From contig PWHD01000021.1 of NCBI GenBank assembly GCA_003555335.1, positions 1-64,000 on the forward strand: 64,000 bases of DNA. Direction: 5' to 3'. Positions 25,152-33,668 of the stretch are shown in pieces. A program made the translations under genes and the position numbers. The first letter of the stretch is position 1. Each line of letters opens with the position of its first letter. The DNA comes from Mollicutes bacterium. GTDB lineage: Bacteria > Bacillota_I > Bacilli_A > Izemoplasmatales > Izemoplasmataceae. The notes under the pieces were generated by a model. It saw nothing but the letters and a program-made list of their open reading frames with translations, was not told the origin of the DNA and made no database searches.

Positions 25152-26071
25152 GCCTTGGCCTCCTCTTCTTTCATATCGGTCTTTTCAGCTTTACCCTCGT
25201 ACCAGGAATCAATCAGTGGTGCGATCGCATTCATGAGGATGACCGAAAAGATCAAGCCGGCCGGAAAGGCCGAGAATGTCCTGATGATGATGGTGAAGAC
25301 ACCGAGGCCCACACCATAGAGCAACCTTCCGTTCGGTGCTTCGGGCATGGTCACCGGATCGGTCGCCACGAAGAACGCCCCGAACATGAGACTCCCCACC
25401 ACCAGGTTGCGCAAAGGATCCGCGAAGATATCCGGGAAGATGAGGTTAAGAACCCCGGTGAGCACGAAAACCGAACCGATATAGGCAAAAGGCACACGCC
25501 AGTCGGCGATTTTCAAAATGATCAGTGCGAGACCGAGGACGATGATGCCAAGACGGAATGTCTCGCCCATCAGGCCCGGAACGCCGCCCAGAAAGAGCTC
25601 CGCGAAACCATAATCGAACACATCGCCGCGGTAAAGGGCCGTCAGCGGTGTCAGATCCGAGACCTCGCCGGTCACGGGATCTTCGAACATCGTGGTCATG
25701 AATGCGGTAAAGGAAACCAGCAGGAAAAGCACGCCTGTGGCCGCCGGATTGAAGATGGTCTTGCCAAGGCCTCCGAAAATGCTTTTACCGAAAAAGATAC
25801 CGAAGCCAACACCGACACCGGCCATCCATAGTGGAATCGTCGATGGCAAAAGCAGCGTGAACACAAGCGGTGTCACCATCCAGCTCGCGTCAAGCTTCTC
25901 TTTTCCCCTGAATTTGACAAAAAGCAGCTCGATCGAGACCGACACCGCATAGGATACGGCCGCGACCGCGAAGACGCGGGGGCCGAAATGATAGGCGGCG
26001 ACTAATAGCAGGACAAACAAAAAGCCGGTCACGACAAGCATGTTGCGTTGGGACAAAGGATCACGGTTCAT
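25148..26071 (-). CDS. nqrB: NADH:quinone reductase (Na+-transporting) subunit B
   Basis: This is a 307-residue polytopic subunit and the first gene of the operon. LLPSTIPLWMAGVGVGFGIFFGKSIFGGLGKTIFNPAATG, in parts, matches the NqrB core around the first FMN. The usual covalent FMN motif (SGATPL) appears as SDLTPL, which keeps the acceptor threonine (T141) but changes its two neighbours. Vibrio NqrB is about 415 residues, so the N-terminal part is reduced here. AAAGGGTG precedes the ATG. In canonical operons nqrA comes first, but here nothing precedes nqrB. Confidence 0.88.
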   Translation of the reverse strand: MNRDPLSQRNMLVVTGFLFVLLLVAAYHFGPRVFAVAAVSYAVSVSIELLFVKFRGKEKLDASWMVTPLVFTLLLPSTIPLWMAGVGVGFGIFFGKSIFGGLGKTIFNPAATGVLFLLVSFTAFMTTMFEDPVTGEVSDLTPLTALYRGDVFDYGFAELFLGGVPGLMGETFRLGIIVLGLALIILKIADWRVPFAYIGSVFVLTGVLNLIFPDIFADPLRNLVVGSLMFGAFFVATDPVTMPEAPNGRLLYGVGLGVFTIIIRTFSAFPAGLIFSVILMNAIAPLIDSWYEGKAEKTDMKEEEAKA

Positions 26072-26179
26072 GCAGTAATCACCCTTTCAAATCCATACTC
26101 GAAAAAACGGCCCTCATGGTTATCTGTCAAACACGTTTCTTCGTGCACGGACTTTATTTCATTATTCAGTCTTAAAGTT

Positions 26180-26208
26180 ATTATAGCATAAATCAAAATC
26201 ATTGTTCA
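26180..26208 (-). promoter_or_regulatory. promoter of the nqr operon
   Basis: TGAACA (26203-26208) and TATAAT (26180-26185) on the minus strand are 17 bases apart. The leader before nqrB is about 100 bases, and no further gene lies in it. Confidence 0.7.
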
Positions 26209-26258
26209 TCTCATGGTAATTTTTCCAAAAAGGAGAAATAATGCCAAATAGGCCAGCA

Positions 26259-27188
26259 TCAATGCCGTGACGATGCAGGCTTTAATTCCTTTATTCTTCT
26301 TTTGTTGGTCCTGACCGTGCCATAGACACCGGTCAAAATCATGCCAGCACCGATATAGTGGTAATAATGAAGTGCTTCCGACAAGAAGATGGCTCCCGCC
26401 GCAATCGCGACCACCGTGGCCAGATTCGCATAGATGCTGATGACATGGGCCTGAAGCTTGCTCAGTGCGTAATTCAGAAGGAAGAACCCGCCGAAAGAAG
26501 CGACGACACCGAGATAGAAAATCGCACCCGTGAGGGCCGGATTGAGCAGATTGACCGTGTAATCGCCAAGACGTCCCTCATAAAAAAGCACACCGAGATA
26601 AAGGAGATTGAACACCACCGCGCCGGTGAGCATCATGAAATAGGTCAGTTCGACCGGCTTCAGCAGACGCGAGGCATTGCGCGAGGCGATATTGTAAAAG
26701 GCCGCCGATAAGACCGCGCCGAGCAACAGCAAAAAACCCACAATCCGCATATCGAAACCGCCGACCGATCGCATGAGCTGGATGAAGATGATGCCGCTCA
26801 CACTGAACAGGATGAAAAAGAGCTGGATGAGACGGGGTTTTTCCTTCAGAATCACCGCACCCAGGATACTGACGAAAATCGGAATCAGCGCGATCATCAT
26901 CCCGGCTTCCGCACTCGTCGTGCGGTCGAGACCATAGGTCTCGAAAAGAAAATAGAGCACCGGTTGAAACAGTACGACAATGCCGATTTGTGAAAGATGG
27001 GCACGCGTGAAACGGATGGTAATCAGCTTGAAACGTCTCAAGATCTCAAAGACGACAAACGCCATCAGAAAACGGTAGGCAATCAGACCGATCGGCGTGA
27101 TTACATCCAACGCGGTTTTCGAAAACATGAACGTGAGGCCGAAGACAACCGCGAAACCGACCCCGGCCACATGGGGATTTTTAAACAT
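26259..27188 (-). CDS. EamA/DMT-family transporter
   Basis: This is a 309-residue protein with ten hydrophobic segments in two EamA halves, the drug/metabolite transporter fold. Substrates of this family range from amino acids to nucleotide sugars and cannot be inferred here. The start is uncertain. The ATG at 27188 lacks a close ribosome site, and a GTG at 27206 is an alternative. AGGAGG lies further upstream, and a hairpin (CCGTCA-TCG-TGACGG) falls between it and the ATG. The gene follows the PEBP gene on the same strand after 67 bases. Confidence 0.82.
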   Translation of the reverse strand: MFKNPHVAGVGFAVVFGLTFMFSKTALDVITPIGLIAYRFLMAFVVFEILRRFKLITIRFTRAHLSQIGIVVLFQPVLYFLFETYGLDRTTSAEAGMMIALIPIFVSILGAVILKEKPRLIQLFFILFSVSGIIFIQLMRSVGGFDMRIVGFLLLLGAVLSAAFYNIASRNASRLLKPVELTYFMMLTGAVVFNLLYLGVLFYEGRLGDYTVNLLNPALTGAIFYLGVVASFGGFFLLNYALSKLQAHVISIYANLATVVAIAAGAIFLSEALHYYHYIGAGMILTGVYGTVRTNKRRIKELKPASSRH

Positions 27189-27255
27189 AACAATCTCATC
27201 CGTCACGATGACGGATTTTCCTCCTGTCAATACTTTGATGATAACTGCCTGAACC

Positions 27256-27732
27256 CTATTTGCGCTTATAGGTCCCGACAAGCCGGTTCACAGCGATCAC
27301 GTAGGGTTCGACCTGCCTGAGAACCTCGTTCAGGGGCAAGAAAGGCTTGAGGTCCATCTGTTTCTTGAGCGCGAGCACAAGAAAGTAATAACGGTGCTTA
27401 CCGTGTTTCTTGGGCGGCATCGGACCGCTGTAGCCTTTTTTCTGCGCGTCGTTGATACCGGCGGTATGGTTCTTGGTACCTTCTTCGAGCGCACGGATTT
27501 TGCCCGGAATGTTGTAAAGCACCCAGTGCACATAACCATAACCGTCCGGCTTGATGAGTGGCGCATCCGGATCATGACAGATCACCACGAGCGAGCCCGT
27601 CTTATCCGGCACATCGCTGAAGTGAAGCGGCGGCGAGATATCGAGTCCCTCACCGGAGTACTTGAGTGGAATCCGTCCGCCATTTCTAAACGCTTTGCTT
27701 GTAACTTTCATCGCTGATAGTGCGAATGCCAT
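27256..27732 (-). CDS. YbhB/YbcL (PEBP-like) family protein
   Basis: This is a 158-residue protein of the phosphatidylethanolamine-binding / Raf-kinase-inhibitor-like family. The conserved ligand-site segments are DPDAP followed by HWVLYNIPG, and GYSGPMPPKKHGKHRYYF. Bacterial members are soluble and their ligand is unknown. AAAGGA lies eight bases before the ATG. It is divergent from the mevalonate operon and is probably co-transcribed with the EamA gene behind it. Confidence 0.9.
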   Translation of the reverse strand: MAFALSAMKVTSKAFRNGGRIPLKYSGEGLDISPPLHFSDVPDKTGSLVVICHDPDAPLIKPDGYGYVHWVLYNIPGKIRALEEGTKNHTAGINDAQKKGYSGPMPPKKHGKHRYYFLVLALKKQMDLKPFLPLNEVLRQVEPYVIAVNRLVGTYKRK

Positions 27733-27944
27733 CGAATCATCCTTTCAACCATTTTTGTCACCGAACAAAAACCAAAGGGATCTCATATGTGGCACGTCAT
27801 CGGGCAAATGTTCTCCCAATTTCCATTGTATCACAGACCGGCCATAAGACCACGCGCCGCTTAGAACTTTTGGAAAACTTCATAACATCCATCGTCGTCT
27901 CGATCCGGAATAAAGCTTATCCTTTTAGCTGACTAGTGTATGAG

Positions 27945-27973
27945 TTGTGAACGAAAAGAACCTGCGGTATAAT
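27945..27973 (+). promoter_or_regulatory. promoter of the transporter-mevalonate operon
   Basis: TTGTGA (27945-27950) and a perfect TATAAT (27968-27973) are 17 bases apart. Transcription would start about 40 bases before the first gene. This is the only clear promoter until the terminator at 33533. Confidence 0.8.
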
Positions 27974-28018
27974 TATTACCTACAAATCCAACACCACAAG
28001 AGGAGTGAAACAAGCTTT

Positions 28019-28246
28019 ATGAAAAAACCACTCGTTGAGATATGGGGCGACGTGGTCGATGCGAAAGAACTGACGCTTTCCATCGTCATCACGACCACCC
28101 TCGCCCTCGGTCTGCATCTTCTAGCCCCGGCCGACAATCCCACAGCCGGTCTGTTCTTCGGCCTCGCCGGCGCCGTCACAGGCTTTCTGATCAGCTGTGT
28201 CCTCTTCCGCCCGAAAAGAACGGTGACCAAAGAGGGGGAAGAATAA
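28019..28246 (+). CDS. small membrane protein beside a TctA-type permease
   Basis: This is a 75-residue protein with two hydrophobic segments (about 20-38 and 43-63) and a charged tail. It may take the place of TctB, the small subunit of tripartite tricarboxylate transporters, which is usually about twice as long with four helices. Clear sequence motifs are missing, so the link rests on position. AAGAGGAG precedes the ATG at 28019. One base separates its stop from the next start codon. It is the promoter-proximal gene of the mevalonate operon. Confidence 0.65.
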   Translation: MKKPLVEIWGDVVDAKELTLSIVITTTLALGLHLLAPADNPTAGLFFGLAGAVTGFLISCVLFRPKRTVTKEGEE

Positions 28247-28247
28247 T

Positions 28248-29606
28248 ATGGATCCCATGATCCTTCTCTCGATGGTCGTGGCCGCCATCACCGCGGTCGC
28301 GATCTACACCTTCATCGGCTTCATTCCAGGAACAGACGAAACCAGCGTGCTTCTGCCGATATCCATGGCCGTCGTGCTCATGGGCGTCGATCCCATCATC
28401 GTCCTCACTTTCTTCATCGCCTCCATTGTCACACTGAACATCACCAACACCATGCCCACAGCCCTCGTCGGTCTACCCGGCGGCGTCATGAGCAGCGCGA
28501 TGATCGAACACGCCATCTACATCAAAGGCGAAGGCCGCTCGGCAAAAATCATCAAGAAGATGGTCGCCGCCTCGGCCCTCGGGGTTGTCATCTCGGTTCC
28601 GGTCGCGCTTCTGCTCGCCAATCTGATCGCCCCCTTCGCTGCGAACATCAGACCCTACGCACCCTATCTTTTCGTCTTCGGTGCCATCTTCCTCTCCCTG
28701 ATCAGCCGACACAAGGTTCTCTCACTGTTCAGCATTCTGCCGCTCGCCATGCTTTTTCAGGGGCTGCGCCATCTCTACTGGGGCACCGGGGTCGTGCCTC
28801 CCGATGTGACCATCACCATCTCATTTTTCCTGGGCATCACCATCGGCCCTCTGCTGGTGTCATTGTTCGCGCTTTTGAACCGCGAAAACTTCGAGAAAAT
28901 GCGCGTCAAACAGCACAAAGCCATCTCGGTTCCAAAAGACGACCACGAGACCTCCCTGAACCCCTTCAGAATCCTTGACAAAGAAGAACGGCGCAATCTT
29001 TCTTTCGGCGCCCTGATTGTCAACTTCCTGTTCGTTTTAAGCCCGGTCGGTCTCACCATCTTGATTGGTGAATCCATCGGCCGACGCTTCAAAACGGGCA
29101 TGAAAAAAGCGACCCTATCGATCACATCGATGAGCGCAGTGGTCCAGGCAACCTATCTGTCGGGCATCATCATTCCCCTGCTCGCGTTAGGCATCCCGCT
29201 CTCACCCGTCTCACTCGGTCCCGGCGCCGCCCTTTATAACGCGCCACCCGTTCTTTCACTCGACAACAACCTCCACCATCTTCTGACCGGATCGCAGTTC
29301 GCCTTCGCCGTCATCACAGGCGCGATCATCGCCCTGTCACTCAGCTATATCCTCATCAGTCGCTACGCCGGCGCAATCACCAACTTCATCATGGTTAAAA
29401 TCCCGCATGAGGCCGTGCTCGGCCTCTTCATCGGTTTCATCGTGCTCCTCGCGTTCATCGACGGCGGCACCATCAACATCTTCGGCGTCCTGCTTGTCGG
29501 ACTCGTCGCTGGGTCGCTCAACAAGATGGGCGTCAACTATGGCGTGCAGTTCATGTCACTCTACGCCGCCCCATTCCTGGTCGACTTCCTAGCGGGGCTG
29601 ATATAA
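28248..29606 (+). CDS. TctA/DUF112-family permease, putative mevalonate importer
   Basis: This is a 452-residue protein with about eleven membrane segments in two halves. The TctA-type glycine-proline loops are FIGFIPGTDETSVLLPI near the N-terminus and GIPLSPVSLGPGAALYNAPPV in the second half. Known TctA proteins import citrate and other carboxylates with a TctC binding protein. No TctC is encoded here. It lies in one operon with mevalonate kinase and the rest of the lower mevalonate pathway, one base from each neighbour. Mevalonate is a small hydroxy-carboxylate, so import of mevalonate is a reasonable inference, not a demonstrated function. Confidence 0.82.
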   Translation: MDPMILLSMVVAAITAVAIYTFIGFIPGTDETSVLLPISMAVVLMGVDPIIVLTFFIASIVTLNITNTMPTALVGLPGGVMSSAMIEHAIYIKGEGRSAKIIKKMVAASALGVVISVPVALLLANLIAPFAANIRPYAPYLFVFGAIFLSLISRHKVLSLFSILPLAMLFQGLRHLYWGTGVVPPDVTITISFFLGITIGPLLVSLFALLNRENFEKMRVKQHKAISVPKDDHETSLNPFRILDKEERRNLSFGALIVNFLFVLSPVGLTILIGESIGRRFKTGMKKATLSITSMSAVVQATYLSGIIIPLLALGIPLSPVSLGPGAALYNAPPVLSLDNNLHHLLTGSQFAFAVITGAIIALSLSYILISRYAGAITNFIMVKIPHEAVLGLFIGFIVLLAFIDGGTINIFGVLLVGLVAGSLNKMGVNYGVQFMSLYAAPFLVDFLAGLI

Positions 29607-29607
29607 C

Positions 29608-30531
29608 ATGAAAACAGGCAGGGACAGAACCCACGGCAAAACGATTCTTGTCGGCGAACACGCAGTCGTCTACGGCAAACCCGCCATCGCCATCCCCTTC
29701 AAAGGCGTCTGGCTCGAAGTCACCGTGAGACCCGCCGATGAAGACCACATCACGTGTGTCTTCCATACCGGAACGATGAACACGGCACCATCGGGTCTCA
29801 AGCCCGTCACCACGCTCTACTACCGTCTTAAAAAACATCTCGGTCTGCCGCCTTGCGCGGTGATCATCGAAAGCACGATCCCCACCGGGAGCGGTCTCGG
29901 CTCCAGCGCAGCCGCCGCTTCGGCACTCACCGGCGCCATGTACCAAAGCGCCTCGAAACACCTTGATATCGAGACCCGCTTTGAATGGACCCAGTTCGCC
30001 GAAACCATCGCCCACGGCAACCCGAGCGGCATCGACGCGCGAGCCACCACGCAAAACCAGGCCTTTTACTTCATCAAGGACAAAGACCTAAAACCCTTCG
30101 ATTCCAGGCTGGATGCCTGGCTGGTCCTTGGTGACAGCGGTGAGTCAAGCGACACGAAAAAAGCGATCCACGCTGTCCGCCGCACCCTTGAAGACAAAAG
30201 GAATGTCCGTCTGGTGGACAACCTCGCAGAAATCACCGACAAGGCCTACAGCGCCTACATCAACAATGACGCTAAAACACTCGGCAACCTCATGAACGGC
30301 GCGCAGGTAAACCTGGAAGCCCTCGGTGTCGCCACCCCCAACATCAAAGCGATGACCGTCGCGGCGCTCGAAAACGGCGCCCTCGGCGCCAAACTGACCG
30401 GTGGCGGCATGGGCGGTTTCGTGATTGCCCTCGCCCCTTCCGAGCACCAGGCCGTCGCCATCCGCGATACCTGGGTGAAAGAAGAAACCAAGGATGTCTT
30501 CATACTCGATCTTTCCAAGGAGGTCCCATGA
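29608..30531 (+). CDS. mvk: mevalonate kinase
   Basis: This is a 307-residue GHMP kinase. The N-terminal strand HGKTILVGEHAVVYGKPAIA, the ATP loop PTGSGLGSSAAAA (92-104), NPSGIDA with the catalytic aspartate, and the C-terminal KLTGGGMGG are all mevalonate kinase marks. It phosphorylates mevalonate to 5-phosphomevalonate. It is the first enzyme of the pathway encoded in this operon, directly behind the permease. The start is one base after the permease stop and the end overlaps the next gene by four bases. Confidence 0.95.
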   Translation: MKTGRDRTHGKTILVGEHAVVYGKPAIAIPFKGVWLEVTVRPADEDHITCVFHTGTMNTAPSGLKPVTTLYYRLKKHLGLPPCAVIIESTIPTGSGLGSSAAAASALTGAMYQSASKHLDIETRFEWTQFAETIAHGNPSGIDARATTQNQAFYFIKDKDLKPFDSRLDAWLVLGDSGESSDTKKAIHAVRRTLEDKRNVRLVDNLAEITDKAYSAYINNDAKTLGNLMNGAQVNLEALGVATPNIKAMTVAALENGALGAKLTGGGMGGFVIALAPSEHQAVAIRDTWVKEETKDVFILDLSKEVP

Positions 30532-31478
30532 GAAAAACGACCGCCAAAGCACCTGTCAACATCGCCCTCGTCAAATACTGGGGCAAAAAGGACGAAGAAA
30601 ACATCATCCCCCATAACGATTCGGTTTCTTTGAGTTTGTCGGCTCTGTGGACGGAAACCACCATCGAACGCAATCCCAAAGGCAAGCTCGAGATGCGTAT
30701 CAACGGTGAACCCGTGGACGACCATACCATGAAGCGAGTTCAACGAGTCCTCAAGCATTTCGACACCGAACTGAAGACACCACTACTGATCACGAGCACC
30801 AACAACGTACCGACCGCGGCGGGCCTCGCTTCCTCCGCCTCCGGTTTCGCCGCGCTCGCAAAAGCGGCGGATGGTTTCTTCGACACGAAGATGGACATCC
30901 AACGCCTCGCCGGTGTCGCAAGACAGGGTTCCGGTTCCGCATGCCGTTCCCTTCTCGGCGGTTTCGTCCACTGGGCGAAGGACGGCCGGATTGAACGACT
31001 TTTCGAGAACACGACCGACCTCGCCATGGTCATCGTCCTCATCGACCGGCGCAGGAAACCGCTCTCCAGTACCGAAGCCATGGCCCGTTCGGTGAAGACC
31101 TCTCCGTACTATGAGACCTGGGTGAAAAAAGCCGACAAGGACACCGTCGCCTTGAAGGACGCACTCAAAAGCGGCGACCATGAAGCCATCGGTGAGATCA
31201 CCGAAAGCAACGCCCTCGCGATGCATGCGACGACCATCACGGCCACGCCCCCTTTCAGTTTCCTCACCGACAGAAGCATGCGGGTGATCGACCTGGTGCG
31301 CAGGGAAAGGGACAAAAACCATTTCGCCTACGCCACCATGGATGCCGGGCCCAATGTGAAGATTCTGACCCGGAAAAAAGAAACGGACCACCTGATAACC
31401 GTGTTGAAGAAGGCCGGTTTCGACGATTTCATCGTCAGCGGCATCGACAGCGAAGGGACGGTGATCATCAATGCCTGA
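30528..31478 (+). CDS. mvaD: diphosphomevalonate decarboxylase
   Basis: This is a 316-residue GHMP-fold enzyme. APVNIALVKYWGK and HNDSVSLSLS at the N-terminus, TAAGLASSASGFAALA as the ATP loop, GSGSACRSL with the active-site arginine, and the later MDAGPNVKIL segment are diagnostic. It turns diphosphomevalonate plus ATP into isopentenyl diphosphate, CO2, ADP and phosphate. It overlaps the kinase before it (ATGA) and the kinase after it by eight bases, so translation is coupled. The gene order mvk-mvaD-mvaK2-fni is the one seen in Gram-positive cocci. Confidence 0.96.
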   Translation: MRKTTAKAPVNIALVKYWGKKDEENIIPHNDSVSLSLSALWTETTIERNPKGKLEMRINGEPVDDHTMKRVQRVLKHFDTELKTPLLITSTNNVPTAAGLASSASGFAALAKAADGFFDTKMDIQRLAGVARQGSGSACRSLLGGFVHWAKDGRIERLFENTTDLAMVIVLIDRRRKPLSSTEAMARSVKTSPYYETWVKKADKDTVALKDALKSGDHEAIGEITESNALAMHATTITATPPFSFLTDRSMRVIDLVRRERDKNHFAYATMDAGPNVKILTRKKETDHLITVLKKAGFDDFIVSGIDSEGTVIINA

Positions 31479-32520
31479 CACCACACGGGTCTTCTACCCG
31501 GGAAAACTCTATCTCGCAGGTGAATATGCCGTTGTCACCGGCAAAAGCCCCGCCATCATCCTGCCGGTGAAAAACGGAACCACCTGCACCGTCAAAGACA
31601 GCGATGATTTCCGACTCACCACCACCATGTTCGCGGGCAGATCCTTCGGTTTTCGCGCCGCGACCCCTGATACGTCTTTGAGCGAACTTCCTTACGTCCA
31701 GCACGCCATTCGCACTGTCAAAACCATTTTGAAGGAAAAGGAAATCCCCTTTACCCCCGTCCACATCGACTTCAGCGATACCCAGCACACCGCCGGCCGT
31801 ATCAAGACCGGCACCGGGTCGAGCGCGAGCACGACATTGGCCGTGATCGGCGGCCTGCTGACACATTTCGGCATCGACCATGAACCGCTAGCGCTTTTCA
31901 AGGCCGCCGTCTTATCGCAGTACCAGGCATTTCCCGATAGTTCCTTCGGCGACCTCGCCGTGAGCGCGCACGGAAAAGCGATTTTCTATAACCGTTTCCA
32001 CAGCGCCTGGCTCGATGTCAATCTTGACAAGGACATTTCATGGCTCATGCACACCCCATGGCCCGGTCTCATCACCGAAAACCCTGGAATCTTCCTACCA
32101 CCGGTCCTGGTTGTGAACACGGGACAACCAGCCAGTTCATCCGCTTTGGTGCGGGCGGTCATGTCAAAGAAAGACAGCGGTTTTTTCGAAACCTTCACGC
32201 TCAAGACGAAGACCGCCGTTCATGAACTCAGGGCGGCGATGCATCAAAAAGACTCGTTCTTCTTCCTGAAGACCATCCGTGAACTCAAAGATGCCCTTGA
32301 AGTCCTTGAAAAAGAAAGCGGCGTCCCACTCACCACCGACCCGATGCGCGAAATCGAAAAAATCGCCGCCGAAAATGGCGGCACCATGAAATTCTCCGGT
32401 GCCGGCGGCGGCGACAATGTTTTCTTGTTCTTCGAGAACGATACACAGAAAAACAAAACAAGGCATGAACTTGAAAATGCGGGCTATCTGATGCTCGACG
32501 ATGCCTTAGGGGGTTTTTAA
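31471..32520 (+). CDS. mvaK2: phosphomevalonate kinase
   Basis: This is a 349-residue GHMP kinase. YPGKLYLAGEYAVVTGKSPAI, KTGTGSSASTTLAV as the ATP loop, SSFGDLAVSAHG and KFSGAGGGD are family marks of bacterial phosphomevalonate kinase. It adds the second phosphate to give diphosphomevalonate. The upstream overlap with mvaD and the one-base gap to fni keep the enzymes in one translational unit. All three GHMP kinases of the pathway here are paralogous folds with distinct motifs, so the assignments are independent. Confidence 0.94.
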   Translation: MPDTTRVFYPGKLYLAGEYAVVTGKSPAIILPVKNGTTCTVKDSDDFRLTTTMFAGRSFGFRAATPDTSLSELPYVQHAIRTVKTILKEKEIPFTPVHIDFSDTQHTAGRIKTGTGSSASTTLAVIGGLLTHFGIDHEPLALFKAAVLSQYQAFPDSSFGDLAVSAHGKAIFYNRFHSAWLDVNLDKDISWLMHTPWPGLITENPGIFLPPVLVVNTGQPASSSALVRAVMSKKDSGFFETFTLKTKTAVHELRAAMHQKDSFFFLKTIRELKDALEVLEKESGVPLTTDPMREIEKIAAENGGTMKFSGAGGGDNVFLFFENDTQKNKTRHELENAGYLMLDDALGGF

Positions 32521-32521
32521 G

Positions 32522-33526
32522 ATGAACCGAAAAGACGACCACATCGCCCTTGCCGCAAGGCAGGAGATTCTCACCAACGATTTCGACAAGGTCCGTTTCG
32601 TCCACAACGCCCTCCCCGGCGTTTTGATGAACGCCGTTGACTACCGCACGACCATCGCGGGGTTCGACATTCCGGTTCCCATCTACATCAACGCCATGAC
32701 CGGCGGAAGTGAGAAAGCGATGACCATCAACACGAAACTCGCCGAAATCGCGGCGTCACTCGGCATTCCGATGGCGCTCGGCTCCGCGTCCATCGCACTG
32801 AAGAAAAAAGAAACCGCCGCGACATTCACCATTGTGCGAAAACATAATCCCGACGGTCTGATCATGGCCAATATCGGTGCGGGCGTCCTTCTCAAGGATG
32901 CGAAGGAGGCCGTGGATTTGCTCAAAGCCGACATCCTTCAGCTTCACATCAACGCGGTCCAAGAAGTCATCATGCCTGAAGGCGACCGCGACTTCAGTCA
33001 ATGGCGCGAAAACATCCGGTCGCTCACGAAAGAAATCGATGTCCCCGTCATTGTCAAAGAAGTCGGATTCGGCATGTCGAAAGCGACCATCACCGAACTC
33101 AAAGACTGCGGTGTCAAGATCATCGATTTGAGTGGAAAAGGCGGCACGGATTTCGCGGCCATCGAAAACCGGCGCAGAGATAAACCGATGCCCTTTTTCA
33201 ACGGTTGGGGCCTTTCCACCGTGGAGTCCCTGCTCGAGGCGCGTGACAGCGAAGGTATCCGCTTCCTCGCAAGCGGCGGGATAAGGAACGCGCTCGATGT
33301 CGTCAAAGCCCTCGCACTCGGTGCCGATGCGGTCGGGTTATCCAGATTCTTTTTGGACCTCGCCTTGAATGAGACCACCGAAGCCGCGACCGAAAAAACC
33401 ATGGACCTGCTTGACGAGATCAAAAGCATCATGACCGTCCTCGGCGCGCCTTCCGTCGAGGCGTTGAGAAAAACACCTATCGTCCTCAGCGATTCACTAT
33501 TGACTTTCGTTCAACAAAGACAGTAA
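32522..33526 (+). CDS. fni: isopentenyl-diphosphate delta-isomerase, type 2
   Basis: This is a 334-residue FMN-dependent isomerase. NRKDDHI near the start, INAMTGGS, LGSAS, the substrate loop LQLHINAVQEVIMPEGDR, VKEVGFGMS and SGGIRNALDVVKALALGAD are the conserved parts of the type 2 family. It interconverts isopentenyl and dimethylallyl diphosphate and needs reduced FMN and Mg2+. It is the last gene of the operon, giving the cell both prenyl building blocks. A long structured terminator follows eight bases after the stop. Confidence 0.96.
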   Translation: MNRKDDHIALAARQEILTNDFDKVRFVHNALPGVLMNAVDYRTTIAGFDIPVPIYINAMTGGSEKAMTINTKLAEIAASLGIPMALGSASIALKKKETAATFTIVRKHNPDGLIMANIGAGVLLKDAKEAVDLLKADILQLHINAVQEVIMPEGDRDFSQWRENIRSLTKEIDVPVIVKEVGFGMSKATITELKDCGVKIIDLSGKGGTDFAAIENRRRDKPMPFFNGWGLSTVESLLEARDSEGIRFLASGGIRNALDVVKALALGADAVGLSRFFLDLALNETTEAATEKTMDLLDEIKSIMTVLGAPSVEALRKTPIVLSDSLLTFVQQRQ

Positions 33527-33532
33527 AAAAAT

Positions 33533-33598
33533 CCCCTGAAAATCGGAGTCTGCGAAGAAAAAGCCTGCAGAACACTCCACTTCAGGGGGTTTTTCTTT
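33533..33598 (+). terminator. long structured terminator of the mevalonate operon
   Basis: CCCCTGAA (33533-33540) pairs with TTCAGGGG (33581-33588). Inside, GGAGT (33545-33549) pairs with ACTCC (33574-33578), and TCTGC pairs with GCAGA. TTTTT and more T follow. Confidence 0.85.
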
Positions 33599-33668
33599 TG
33601 AAAAGCGATTCGGTAATCGGTAAAAACCGAAGAAAAAAAGATGCCAGTATGATGGTGCGCTTATCCAT

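Noticed and set aside
22207..26071. Reading the operon as an Rnf complex
   Set aside because: The NqrD, NqrE and NqrF signatures are clear, and no RnfB or RnfC-type Fe-S subunit is encoded.
26235..26268. Nine-codon frame behind AAGGAG after the EamA gene
   Set aside because: The ribosome-site match is good but the frame is very short, antisense to the gene end, and has no other support.
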